Shown: positions 1 through 6,090, counted from the stretch's first letter. The stretch is DNA of 30,999 nucleotides from HGM04593 sp045647745 (GCA_045647745.1 JAZRMQ010000010.1:1-30999); one strand, 5' to 3'. Notes: generated from the letters alone by a model not told the origin. Numbers and translations are program-made.

Positions 1-789
1 ACTTGGCAACTGTTTGACAATCGCCTTGAAGAACGCTTGACTGCTTGGTTGTTGGGACAAGAGTATTCAGCAAACACCATTGCAAGTACATTCAGCATAA
101 TAAAGGTGTGGTTGAAAGAGGCAGAACTTAACAACATTGAGATAGACAAGTGCTATCACTCCTACACCACCAAATGCCAAGATGTTGAAAACATCTATCT
201 CACAGAGGAAGAAATAAATCGCTTGTACGCTATCAACTTTGAAGAAGAGGCGGTCAAGGCAGTTGTCGGCGATAAAGCAAAGGTAGAGGAAACACGGGAC
301 CTGTTCATTGTCGCTTGTTGGACTGGACTACGCTTTGGCGATTGGCAAGACCTCTCCAATGTTGAGATAAGGAGTAACGACACTATGGTTGTCCACACTC
401 GCAAGACAAACGCAACTGTCGTTATCCCAATGCACCCAATGGTTAAGGAGATATTCACGAAATACGGAGGCAGTTTCCCAAAAAGCGTGGACAAAACACA
501 TTGCTTGAAACATATCCGTCTGTGTGCTAAACTTGCCAACATCAACGAAAGGACTACCCTATCCCGTGTAAAGGGTGGAAAGACAATCATCAACGACGGT
601 GCCAAATATGAGTTCGTTATGAATCACACTGCAAGGCGTTCGTTTGCCACAAATATGTATCTCAAAGGTGTTCCAAGCATTAGTATTATGGCAATCACAG
701 GACACACCACAGAGGACAATTTCCTCAAATACATCAAGGTAAACAAAGATGAACACGCAAGGATAGTAGCTCAAGCATTTGCAAGATAG
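1..789 (+). CDS. Tyrosine recombinase/integrase, C-terminal part (5' end outside window)
   Basis: The reading frame is open from the first base, so the N-terminus lies upstream of the window. The visible part holds the end of a SAM-like core-binding domain and the full catalytic domain. Active-site residues of the tyrosine recombinase family can be seen in order: Arg in TGLRFGDW, Lys in the HTRKTN hairpin, the HTARR box (HxxR), His in ITGHTTEDN and the nucleophile Tyr in FLKYIKV. The domain looks intact. Such enzymes integrate and excise mobile elements in Bacteroidetes. A small NUMOD3-like gene, a Rep-like gene and a serine recombinase follow on the same strand, which suggests this is the integrase of an integrated element whose left end is outside the window. 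The attachment site is not identified. The family call is firm; the element type is inference. Confidence 0.9.
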   Translation, partial: TWQLFDNRLEERLTAWLLGQEYSANTIASTFSIIKVWLKEAELNNIEIDKCYHSYTTKCQDVENIYLTEEEINRLYAINFEEEAVKAVVGDKAKVEETRDLFIVACWTGLRFGDWQDLSNVEIRSNDTMVVHTRKTNATVVIPMHPMVKEIFTKYGGSFPKSVDKTHCLKHIRLCAKLANINERTTLSRVKGGKTIINDGAKYEFVMNHTARRSFATNMYLKGVPSISIMAITGHTTEDNFLKYIKVNKDEHARIVAQAFAR

Positions 790-916
790 GTAACCACTTT
801 GAGGAAACCGTTTTGAGAGTCTATCTACTAAAGAACTGTTTTGTCTGTAAAATTTTCCTGAAAAAATTCTACATTTTTTCAACCTACTTACTATTTATAA
901 TAAAAAGGATAGCATT

Positions 917-1117
917 ATGAACGAGCAAACGAAACACAAAATTTCATTGGCATTGCGTGGAAGAAAAAAGAGTGCTGTTACACGCAAGAGAATTAGCCAA
1001 GCGATGCGTAAGTTACGCAAAAGCCCACAGCACAAACAAGCCATAGCAGAGGCAATGAGAACTGTATGGCAAGAGAGAACTAATAAGAGTAATAATTTTA
1101 AAAGTAATGAAAAATGA
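917..1117 (+). CDS. Small basic NUMOD3-like protein
   Basis: This encodes 66 residues, very rich in Lys and Arg. Residues 7-50 contain two imperfect copies of a helix-like motif, HKISLALRGRKKS and RKRISQAMRKLRKS, which resemble the NUMOD3 modular DNA-binding motif (pattern KISxAxxGRKxSxxTRxKIS) usually found next to homing-endonuclease domains. No nuclease domain is attached. An AAAGGAT stretch lies just upstream of the ATG, and the 3' end overlaps the start of the next gene by 11 bases, so the two are probably co-translated. A role as accessory DNA-binding protein for the replication or recombination functions of the element is inference. The motif resemblance is by eye only. Confidence 0.6.
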   Translation: MNEQTKHKISLALRGRKKSAVTRKRISQAMRKLRKSPQHKQAIAEAMRTVWQERTNKSNNFKSNEK

Positions 1118-1994
1118 AATTACACCAATTATTGACAAGTTGAAAATCTGCTATACATTGGCAGAGAACAGTTATCTAAACATTTTAAGAGATAATCCAA
1201 CAGAAGAATTTGAACACCCCGAATGGGGGTACAGATTAAGGCAAGTGCAAGGCACTCACTTTAACTACATTTATGAAATAGTCTATCTTGACTATAAAGA
1301 CAACACTTTCCAAGAGTTCACAGAGCAAGTCTTCGGCACGCTACAATGGGGATTGAAAGCAGACACCGATGAGGCTATGCAGTCGTTTGTATGGTTACAA
1401 GTAGAAAATAAGCAATTCTACCTAAAACACGATTGGCAACACAGCAGACTGTTGCACCTCGAATACATAGAAGATACTTTAGGACTTGTGTTTAACAACT
1501 TCACTCATTGGGACATCGCCATTGACAGCAGTTGCAATTATCCCAAGAAACTTATCCAACTGATACGGAACAAGGAGTACACTCCTATAGTGAACGGCAC
1601 CAAAATCACAGACCGAAAACAACTGATTGAGGATATTCTTTATATAGGAGTCGGCAACCTCGACAGAATTAAGGAGTACAGCGTATTGGTGGCACAAAGG
1701 AACAAGAACATCACTCTCAACGCTTACAACAAGAAACGAGAGATTGAGAGCAAAAGCCACAAACAATACATTTTAGACAACAACGGCAACCCAAAGAAAC
1801 TGTATCGTTTAGAGGTAAGAATAAACAGCGATGTTCTCAAAGACTTTTTCATAAGGGAGCAGATAACATACAGCCCCAAGATATTTTTAGACAAAGATTG
1901 TCTTTTGTTTTTCTTTATGACATTCCTAAACAGAGTTCTGCGTTTCCAAGACAAGAACGGCAGAAAGAGTTACAGTATTTTAGAACTGTTGTAA
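1107..1994 (+). CDS. Putative replication initiator, Rep_trans/filamentous-phage gpII-like
   Basis: This 295-residue protein begins inside the previous gene. Three blocks in order recall the replication-initiation factor family (Rep_trans and phage gene II/X proteins): WDIAIDSS near residue 135, YIGVGN near 176 followed by LNAYNKKREIES near 204, and YRLEVRINS near 233, the last being a typical substrate-strand and Arg-Glu block. These families nick the origin for rolling-circle replication through a Tyr nucleophile; I cannot point to the catalytic Tyr with confidence. The protein is somewhat short for the family and may have lost C-terminal sequence. A hairpin at 2001-2027 and an iteron-like stretch follow, which fits a Rep and origin arrangement of a plasmid or mobilizable element. 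It could also be an unrelated element-specific DNA-binding protein. Confidence 0.5.
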   Translation: MKNEITPIIDKLKICYTLAENSYLNILRDNPTEEFEHPEWGYRLRQVQGTHFNYIYEIVYLDYKDNTFQEFTEQVFGTLQWGLKADTDEAMQSFVWLQVENKQFYLKHDWQHSRLLHLEYIEDTLGLVFNNFTHWDIAIDSSCNYPKKLIQLIRNKEYTPIVNGTKITDRKQLIEDILYIGVGNLDRIKEYSVLVAQRNKNITLNAYNKKREIESKSHKQYILDNNGNPKKLYRLEVRINSDVLKDFFIREQITYSPKIFLDKDCLLFFFMTFLNRVLRFQDKNGRKSYSILELL

Positions 1995-2000
1995 TTGCGT

Positions 2001-2027
2001 GGCAAGGTATTAGTAAACTACCTTGCC
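2001..2027 (+). terminator. Hairpin after the Rep-like gene
   Basis: A 9-bp perfect stem (GGCAAGGTA with TACCTTGCC) with a 9-nt loop starts 7 bases after the stop codon of the Rep-like gene. There is no strong T tract after it, so terminator function is moderate inference. Confidence 0.45.
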
Positions 2028-2165
2028 ATTACATATATATAGACATAACATATTGATAATAAAACCGCTTATTGTAATATAAAATCTTACATTTTCTCAC
2101 AAGGGTGGTAATAATATTCAATCAATATATTAAGCATAGAATATATGTAGGTTATATATTATGCG

Positions 2166-2234
2166 TGTATTCATTTTTTAATTGTATTCAAATAAATCTG
2201 TATTCAATCAAAAAAACATGTTTTTCTGTATTCA
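2166..2234 (+). repeat. Iteron-like direct repeats TGTATTCA (4 copies)
   Basis: The octamer TGTATTCA occurs at 2166, 2183, 2199 and 2227 on the same strand, with spacings of 17, 16 and 28 bases, so roughly on one face of the helix for three of them. The last three copies continue with AA, and a related ATATTCAATC lies upstream near 2115. The stretch is very AT-rich and directly follows the Rep-like gene. This looks like an iteron array of a replication origin or a multi-site operator. Nothing else supportable as a gene is seen between 1995 and 2320; the short Phe/Tyr-rich frame there is low-complexity. Confidence 0.45.
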
Positions 2235-2268
2235 AAATTTTCTTTGTTTTTTTTGACTCTGGAGTTTG

Positions 2269-2287
2269 CAGGAACAGGACTTTCCTG
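2269..2287. promoter_or_regulatory. Short inverted repeat upstream of serine recombinase (possible res half-sites)
   Basis: CAGGAA and TTCCTG flank a 7-bp centre, 34 bases before the recombinase start codon. Resolvases and invertases often act on inverted half-sites next to their own gene, so this is a candidate crossover or operator site. The repeat is short and could be chance. Confidence 0.25.
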
Positions 2288-2320
2288 GTACCTTAGCCTG
2301 TGAACCAAAGAGACAGCAAT

Positions 2321-2950
2321 ATGAGTACAGCAGTTATTTACGCCAGAGTTTCATCAACCAACGATAGACAGAACACCCAACGACAGATAGAGGACTTGAC
2401 ACGCTTTGCCAACAGTAACGACTATAATATCATTGGCACATACGAAGAACACATAAGCGGAGCGACAAAGAACGAGAACAGAACAGTCCTAATGGAGTGC
2501 TTGGATTTTTGTGTTAGCCAAAATGCTAACTTTTTGCTCCTTTCTGAGCTTTCACGCTTAGGTCGCTCTACCCTACAAGTTCTAAAATCGCTTGAAATGT
2601 TGCACGAGGCGGGAGTTAGCGTTTACATTCAAAATCTTGGTATCTACACATTGCAACCCAATGGAGAACCCAATCCCATTGCAAGCATTATGGTTACCGT
2701 CCTTGCAGAAATGGCAAACATAGAGCGTTCTAACATCGTTTACAGACTTAATTCAGGCAGAGATAGCTATATTGCCAATGGGGGAAAGTTAGGGCGCAGG
2801 AAAGGTTCCTGTAAGTCCACTGAACGCAAGAAAGAGGAATACAGAGAGGTTATTTCACTGCTCAAACGAGGTTACTCTGTACGCAACACTGCAAAGTTAT
2901 CAAGCGTTAGCGTTAGTACAGTTCAAAGAGTAAAAAGAGAATTTTCATAA
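2321..2950 (+). CDS. Serine recombinase (resolvase/invertase type)
   Basis: This is a 209-residue small serine recombinase. The N-terminal catalytic domain has YARVS with nucleophile Ser11, then the Arg-containing SELSRLGRST block typical of resolvases. The long E helix follows, and residues about 165-209 form an HTH_7-like DNA-binding domain (KKEEYREVISLLKRGYSVRNTAKLSSVSVSTVQRVKREF). Length fits the resolvase/invertase group and not the large serine integrases. I chose the ATG at 2321 because family members begin MxxxVIYARVS; a GTG seven codons upstream is also possible. It probably resolves co-integrates or inverts a segment of this element. Its stop codon lies inside a 57-base palindrome. 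Confidence 0.92.
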   Translation: MSTAVIYARVSSTNDRQNTQRQIEDLTRFANSNDYNIIGTYEEHISGATKNENRTVLMECLDFCVSQNANFLLLSELSRLGRSTLQVLKSLEMLHEAGVSVYIQNLGIYTLQPNGEPNPIASIMVTVLAEMANIERSNIVYRLNSGRDSYIANGGKLGRRKGSCKSTERKKEEYREVISLLKRGYSVRNTAKLSSVSVSTVQRVKREFS

Positions 2951-3000
2951 ATACAGTTATTGCTCCCGGCGAAGCCGGGAGCAATAACTGTATTTATGAA
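2944..3000. repeat. 27-bp perfect inverted repeat with 3-nt centre
   Basis: Bases 2944-2970 and 2974-3000 are exact reverse complements around a GAA centre. The core is GC-rich (GCTCCCGGC/GCCGGGAGC) and the arms are AT-rich. The left arm includes the last codons and stop of the serine recombinase. It lacks a T tract after the right arm. It could be a bidirectional terminator, a recombinase target or a cruciform-forming site. Confidence 0.85.
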
Positions 3001-3006
3001 TATCAC

Positions 3007-3037
3007 TTGATTAAATGAATATAAATAAATAACTTTG
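3007..3037 (+). promoter_or_regulatory. Bacteroidetes promoter for the HsdR-N-like gene
   Basis: TTGA at 3007, a 19-nt spacer, then TAACTTTG at 3030-3037 (consensus TAnnTTTG). The start codon at 3057 lies about 13 nt after the expected transcription start. Confidence 0.55.
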
Positions 3038-3056
3038 TGCATTAAAACATAGTACA

Positions 3057-4130
3057 ATGAATATTTGGAACACAATATGTAAAGACATATTAGATAAGAA
3101 AACAAAGCAAGCAACCGAAAAGGAATATCAAGAACTTGTCTATACACACTTTCGTTATTTATTAGGTTGGCACTGCGAGCGTGTGGAAAACCAATATCAA
3201 TTAAGAGTTGGTAGTACAGTAAACTATGTATATCCAGATATTGTATTTTTCAAGAACGACAATCCTTTGTTTGTTATTGAAATGAAAAAACCTAACCACA
3301 CTCAAAATAAAGAGGAAATAGTACAACTTTTCTCATATATGAAATTACTACCAGTGCAATTTGGTATATATATGGGAGAACATATAGAATTGTTCTATTA
3401 TGAGTTTGGAAAAGAACCTATAAGTATATTGAAAATTGACTTCGTAGAAAACTCTAATAATGGTAAAAACTTTATTGAACTTTTCAAACAAGAAAATTTC
3501 AACGCCGAACAGCTTACTAATTTTTGCATTGAACAAATCGCAAAACAAGAAAAGCAAAAAGAGATAAACGAGTTTATTAACGAACTTACAACAGAAAAAG
3601 GCAAGCAATTATTTATTGAATTGTTAAACACAAAATTGATAAACGAGGGGTATAGTACTGAGGATATTGAAAAAATCACAAATGAAATAGAAATCAATAT
3701 CATTCGTAAAAAACAATTACGAATACAACAACAGATACAAGATACTCCATTGACAAAACAACATACTATAACAAAAAATAAACATTTAGACCATACTCAC
3801 TACAGACTTAATGGATATGGCAACTATGGTAAAGGTCGTTTAGCATTATCCATAGTACAGTTGTTTGTAAGAAATAACCCTCAACTTACTTATTATGAAA
3901 TTGTAAATGCAATTCCATTTGGTATTGAAAAGTATTCTGAAATACAAAAGTGGAAAGAAACTACTACTGATAAATCCAAAGACAAGCGTTGGCGTGAAGA
4001 AAAAGAGAACTTAATGGTAAGTGCTGATGGGATTACTTTTGCTTTTACAAGAGAAATTGGCAGTGGCAATATAGGAAAAATAATTAAATTTGGAGAAGAA
4101 CAAGGATACACTATAGAACCAATAATATAA
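3057..4130 (+). CDS. Orphan HsdR-N-like PD-(D/E)xK protein with unknown C-terminal domain
   Basis: This encodes 357 residues. Residues about 20-130 match the pattern of the type I restriction enzyme R-subunit N-terminal nuclease domain: an upstream helix (EKEYQELVYTHFRYLL), Asp61 in YPDIVFF, then Glu75 and Lys77 in FVIEMKK, giving a D...ExK active site. There is no helicase or motor domain and no neighbouring methylase or specificity gene. Residues about 150-245 are charged and helical (QEKQKEINEF..., IRKKQLRIQQQIQ). A separate C-terminal part starts near residue 250 (NGYGNYGKGRLALSIVQLFVRNN) and I do not recognise it. Related orphan proteins occur as cargo of mobile elements and may act in defence or DNA processing; that role is inference. 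A direct repeat follows 3 bases after the stop. Confidence 0.75.
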   Translation: MNIWNTICKDILDKKTKQATEKEYQELVYTHFRYLLGWHCERVENQYQLRVGSTVNYVYPDIVFFKNDNPLFVIEMKKPNHTQNKEEIVQLFSYMKLLPVQFGIYMGEHIELFYYEFGKEPISILKIDFVENSNNGKNFIELFKQENFNAEQLTNFCIEQIAKQEKQKEINEFINELTTEKGKQLFIELLNTKLINEGYSTEDIEKITNEIEINIIRKKQLRIQQQIQDTPLTKQHTITKNKHLDHTHYRLNGYGNYGKGRLALSIVQLFVRNNPQLTYYEIVNAIPFGIEKYSEIQKWKETTTDKSKDKRWREEKENLMVSADGITFAFTREIGSGNIGKIIKFGEEQGYTIEPII

Positions 4131-4133
4131 AAT

Positions 4134-4165
4134 TTTTCGACACCAGTTCTTGACACCAGTTCGCT
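4134..4165 (+). repeat. 32-bp direct repeat, copy 1
   Basis: This matches 6059-6090 with one mismatch, and similarity continues weakly (TTAAGG) downstream. Inside it GACACCAGTTC is repeated in tandem (4139 and 4152). Both copies lie just after the stop codon of a cargo gene and upstream of a structured RNA. Confidence 0.85.
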
Positions 4166-4239
4166 TTATTAAGGGCAAAATTTTGTGTTAAAGTATTAAT
4201 AATAAAGTTAAAAGATTTATTCAAAATTTAACAGTTCTA

Positions 4240-4615
4240 GTCGAGTGGGAATGATTTTTGCCCTCAAAAAGGCAAAAATTATCGACAAGGCGAGTAGCAA
4301 AAGGTCGCACGAAGCGTGGATATAAATCACGCCGTGCGAGTTGCGAACAACGAGCCTTGTCAATGATAAAAAATGGGTTCGGAAATTCCGAACCCATTTT
4401 TTATCACGACTACAGGGTTAATTGCAGAGCCATAGGTCAAGCGTAGTGCCGAAAGGTGGCACCGCTTGGGGTGGCGATTGCCGCAGGCAACAAAAGGAGT
4501 CAATTATTTTGCTTGCAAAATGATAGAGGCAAGCACTGAGTAATAGTCACGCAAAGCGTGGGATACGGTTGCAACGCAACAGGGATTGACTCAATGGGAG
4601 TTGCCCGTAGGGCAA
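4240..4615 (+). ncRNA. Large multi-helix structured RNA, family unknown
   Basis: No credible protein lies here, but complementary segments are dense. Helices seen: 4240-4244/4282-4286 enclosing 4254-4262/4271-4279; 4284-4291/4354-4361 (8 bp, partly competing with the first) enclosing 4305-4311/4333-4339 and 4314-4318/4328-4332; 4365-4384/4386-4405 (20 bp perfect); 4438-4443/4463-4468 enclosing 4446-4450/4458-4462; 4478-4482/4486-4490; a long-range 8-bp helix 4497-4504/4585-4592 enclosing 4507-4512/4515-4520, 4548-4552/4556-4560 and 4568-4572/4576-4580; and 4601-4606/4610-4615. The segment is more GC-rich than its AT-rich surroundings, and a terminator follows. Candidate families are an orphan HEARO/omega RNA, another transposon-linked guide RNA or a novel class; I do not see group II intron domain V. 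Confidence 0.65.
4365..4405. repeat. 20-bp perfect hairpin within the structured RNA
   Basis: The arms at 4365-4384 and 4386-4405 are exact complements around one base. The core is TGGGTTCGG/CCGAACCCA with A/T runs at the base. It could act as a bidirectional terminator, which would split the RNA region in two, or as one domain of the RNA. Confidence 0.8.
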
Positions 4616-4636
4616 ACTAAAAATAATCAACAACTT

Positions 4637-4676
4637 ACAACCGCTCCAACATTTCATTATGTTGGAGCGGTTGTTT
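4637..4676 (+). terminator. Terminator hairpin of the large structured RNA
   Basis: A 16-bp perfect stem (4637-4652 with 4659-4674) closes a 6-nt loop and is followed by a short T-rich tail. It marks a likely 3' end about 20 nt after the last helix of the RNA. Confidence 0.7.
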
Positions 4677-4738
4677 CATATTCACACCCTCCAGACCTCT
4701 CTGAAGGGATTTTTAACATAATAGCTAATAAATGTAAA

Positions 4739-4749
4739 TTGACACCAGT
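4739..4749 (+). repeat. Partial third copy of the GACACCAGT repeat
   Basis: TTGACACCAGT recurs here, shared with the core of the 32-bp repeats at 4134 and 6059. Together with copy 1 it brackets the large structured RNA. Eleven bases could be chance, but the match is exact and in the same orientation. Confidence 0.4.
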
Positions 4750-4792
4750 AAATTCTATTGAAAAGAGAGTTTTGTTTCTAATCAAGAATATA

Positions 4793-4838
4793 GGCTACGC
4801 TCATTGTAAAATAATTGCAAATAAAATTTGCATTATTT
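4793..4838 (+). repeat. 46-bp direct repeat, copy A (promoter-like)
   Basis: This is identical to 4906-4951, with an offset of 113 bases. It contains the near-palindrome ATTGCAAAT/ATTTGCATT and a TTTG -33 element but no TAnnTTTG at the right distance, so it looks like a duplicated upstream control region without its own -7 box. Confidence 0.85.
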
Positions 4839-4905
4839 GCCTTTTGCCCCTACGGGCGGCGACCGATGGTTTATTTGCTTGCACTATTTAGCGATGCTGA
4901 ATATC

Positions 4906-4951
4906 GGCTACGCTCATTGTAAAATAATTGCAAATAAAATTTGCATTATTT
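4906..4951 (+). repeat. 46-bp direct repeat, copy B
   Basis: Exact second copy. Here the TTTG at 4940-4943 serves as the -33 element of the promoter that drives the RNA at 4978. The inner near-palindrome may be a regulator site. Confidence 0.85.
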
Positions 4952-4972
4952 CATTCGCTTGCACTATATTTG
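4940..4972 (+). promoter_or_regulatory. Bacteroidetes promoter of the 4978-5191 RNA
   Basis: TTTG (4940-4943), a 21-nt spacer and TATATTTG (4965-4972) fit the TTTG/TAnnTTTG consensus. Transcription is expected to start near 4979, at the base of the first hairpin of the RNA. Confidence 0.7.
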
Positions 4973-4977
4973 CGTTG

Positions 4978-5191
4978 TAGTCGGGAAACCGAGTACAGAC
5001 ATTTGAATTTTATAGCGTTTTGCTATTGTCATTTGCTCCGAGAAACTACCACTTTCAAAAAAAGCATATACAAGACAATGGGCACAACGCCTACGCAATA
5101 GCGTGGGTGGTGTTTATCTGTATGTGCAAGTATGTGGTAGTACTTTCGGAGCGTGATAACCTACTCACGCTTTTTTTATAGTTAGCGTGAG
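4978..5191 (+). ncRNA. Structured RNA, copy 1 of a two-copy family
   Basis: A 5' hairpin TCGG-GAAA-CCGA (4981-4992) has a GNRA loop. A second small hairpin ATAGC/GCTAT lies near 5012-5026. The main closing helix is GCTCCG (5035-5040) with CGGAGC (5147-5152), then an internal loop, then ACTACCAC (5045-5052) with GTGGTAGT (5134-5141). An apical arm pairs CCTACGC with GCGTGGG around AATA. The 3' end has GCGTGA/TCACGC followed by seven T. The copy at 6213-6423 keeps the same order of helices with many changed base pairs. An internally looped closing helix recalls 6S-like RNAs, but the extra 5' hairpin argues against a simple 6S. It could be a free sRNA or a leader of the gene at 5233. Confidence 0.65.
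5151..5177 (+). terminator. Rho-independent terminator with a competing downstream hairpin
   Basis: GCGTGA (5151-5156) pairs with TCACGC (5165-5170), followed by seven T. The segment 5164-5171 can instead pair with AGCGTGAG at 5184-5191 around the T-rich loop. The first hairpin also takes two bases of the closing helix of the RNA, so these structures exclude each other, as in attenuators. Confidence 0.6.
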
Positions 5192-5232
5192 ATATACAAG
5201 CCACTTAATGTTTAACTATAAATTCAACGATT

Positions 5233-5676
5233 ATGACACCTAAACAGAAATTGCAAAAAATCTTAAATGGAGAAATGGATTTCTATTTTAGATTTAAAAG
5301 AATTGGAGTGTATAAAGACGGTAGATTACTTGCTAATTTAACAGATGAGAATAGCCCTGGTGGCGGGTCTGTATTCAAAAGAGGAGGTTCGCTTGGTGGG
5401 ATTGTTGCAAAAATAGATATAGATGAAGATGCAACTTGGTCAATAGTTCAAAGATTAGGAGCATTTAAAGGTATGTACTCTGGTTTTGACTTATGGTTAG
5501 ATGTAAACGGTTGGCACTTAAATACAGACGAAATAGACCAATACTCGATTATATATCCTGTAGGTGCAGGAGGTATCGATTTTCTTGTCTTAATTGCAGA
5601 AAGAGAGTGTATAAGACTTCAAATTGTTTCTGGAGATTATATCATTTTATTGACAGATGTGCTAAACTTTCACTAA
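5233..5676 (+). CDS. Hypothetical protein, 147 aa
   Basis: I do not recognise this protein. It starts at ATG 42 bases after the RNA hairpin and is soluble, with no signal peptide or membrane segment. It is mixed alpha/beta by eye: an N-terminal helix (KQKLQKILNG), then strands with a Gly-rich block SPGGGSVFKRGGSLGG near residues 41-56, and a hydrophobic C-terminus (GIDFLVLIAERECIRLQIVSGDYIILL). Codon use and AT content match the accessory region and not the core genes downstream. The next gene starts 41 bases after its stop and may be co-transcribed. The pair with the following gene could be a cargo unit, such as an effector and immunity-like or toxin-antitoxin-like pair, but nothing in the sequence proves that. 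Confidence 0.7.
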   Translation: MTPKQKLQKILNGEMDFYFRFKRIGVYKDGRLLANLTDENSPGGGSVFKRGGSLGGIVAKIDIDEDATWSIVQRLGAFKGMYSGFDLWLDVNGWHLNTDEIDQYSIIYPVGAGGIDFLVLIAERECIRLQIVSGDYIILLTDVLNFH

Positions 5677-5717
5677 AGTTCAATAAAACTTTTTTCAAAT
5701 ATTTAACATCATATAAT

Positions 5718-6044
5718 ATGGAAAACACTTTATTTTTAGGAGAAATAAAGGGCGATACATTTCAAAGTGAAAGACATTGTACTATCTACTCTCACACGCT
5801 AAAGCTTTATATTACAAAACTATCAATTCTGAACAAATCTATAATATCTATTGAAGATGAAAGTGGAAATAAACATCAAGTAGGAGTTTGCCCTGCAACA
5901 ACTTGGAAGAGTTTCTATAGCGTAAAAAATGGTGCTGGTTATAGATATATGGCAGGTCCATATTACATAAAATCATTAAACATTGATGGTTTTGAGAATG
6001 AAAACATTCCATTATACAATGAAAAAACATCTGCCGATAATTAG
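5718..6044 (+). CDS. Hypothetical protein, 108 aa
   Basis: Unrecognised soluble protein. The frame is open further upstream, but that part overlaps the previous gene, so I chose the ATG at 5718, which lies 41 bases after the upstream stop. It is predicted mostly beta by eye (ENTLFLGEIKGDTF, CTIYSHTLKLYITKLSILN, IISIEDESGNKHQVGV) with an aromatic, Gly-rich stretch WKSFYSVKNGAGYRYMAGPYY. It is AT-rich like its neighbour and followed 14 bases later by copy 2 of the 32-bp repeat. Probably in an operon with the 5233 gene. Function unknown. Confidence 0.65.
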   Translation: MENTLFLGEIKGDTFQSERHCTIYSHTLKLYITKLSILNKSIISIEDESGNKHQVGVCPATTWKSFYSVKNGAGYRYMAGPYYIKSLNIDGFENENIPLYNEKTSADN

Positions 6045-6058
6045 GTGTTATAATTAAC

Positions 6059-6090
6059 TTTTCGGCACCAGTTCTTGACACCAGTTCGCT
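6059..6090 (+). repeat. 32-bp direct repeat, copy 2
   Basis: Matches 4134-4165 with one mismatch, including the inner GACACCAGTTC. It sits right after the 3' end of the 5718 gene. The two copies bracket about 1.9 kb holding the RNAs and two hypothetical genes. Confidence 0.85.

Noticed and set aside
2105..2296. 63-residue Phe/Tyr-rich open frame
   Set aside because: Low-complexity AT-rich stretch that contains the iteron-like repeats; no start signal.
1107..2950. Integrated filamentous phage
   Set aside because: The Rep-like protein recalls gpII, but no Zot-like ATPase or small coat-protein genes are present in the window.
4258..4446. 62-residue Arg/Lys-rich open frame
   Set aside because: It runs straight through several perfect hairpins of the structured RNA, starts at a non-ATG codon and has no family-like sequence; the basic composition follows from the RNA helices.
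4240..4676. Group II intron, retron or CRISPR-linked RNA
   Set aside because: No domain V-like sequence, no reverse transcriptase, no repeat-spacer pattern and no Cas gene nearby.
4586..4891. 101-residue open frame
   Set aside because: It crosses a strong terminator hairpin, the partial repeat and the 46-bp repeat; start is within an RNA helix.
4978..5191. SRP RNA or tmRNA
   Set aside because: No SRP apical GGAA-type motif and no tRNA-like ends or tag reading frame are seen.
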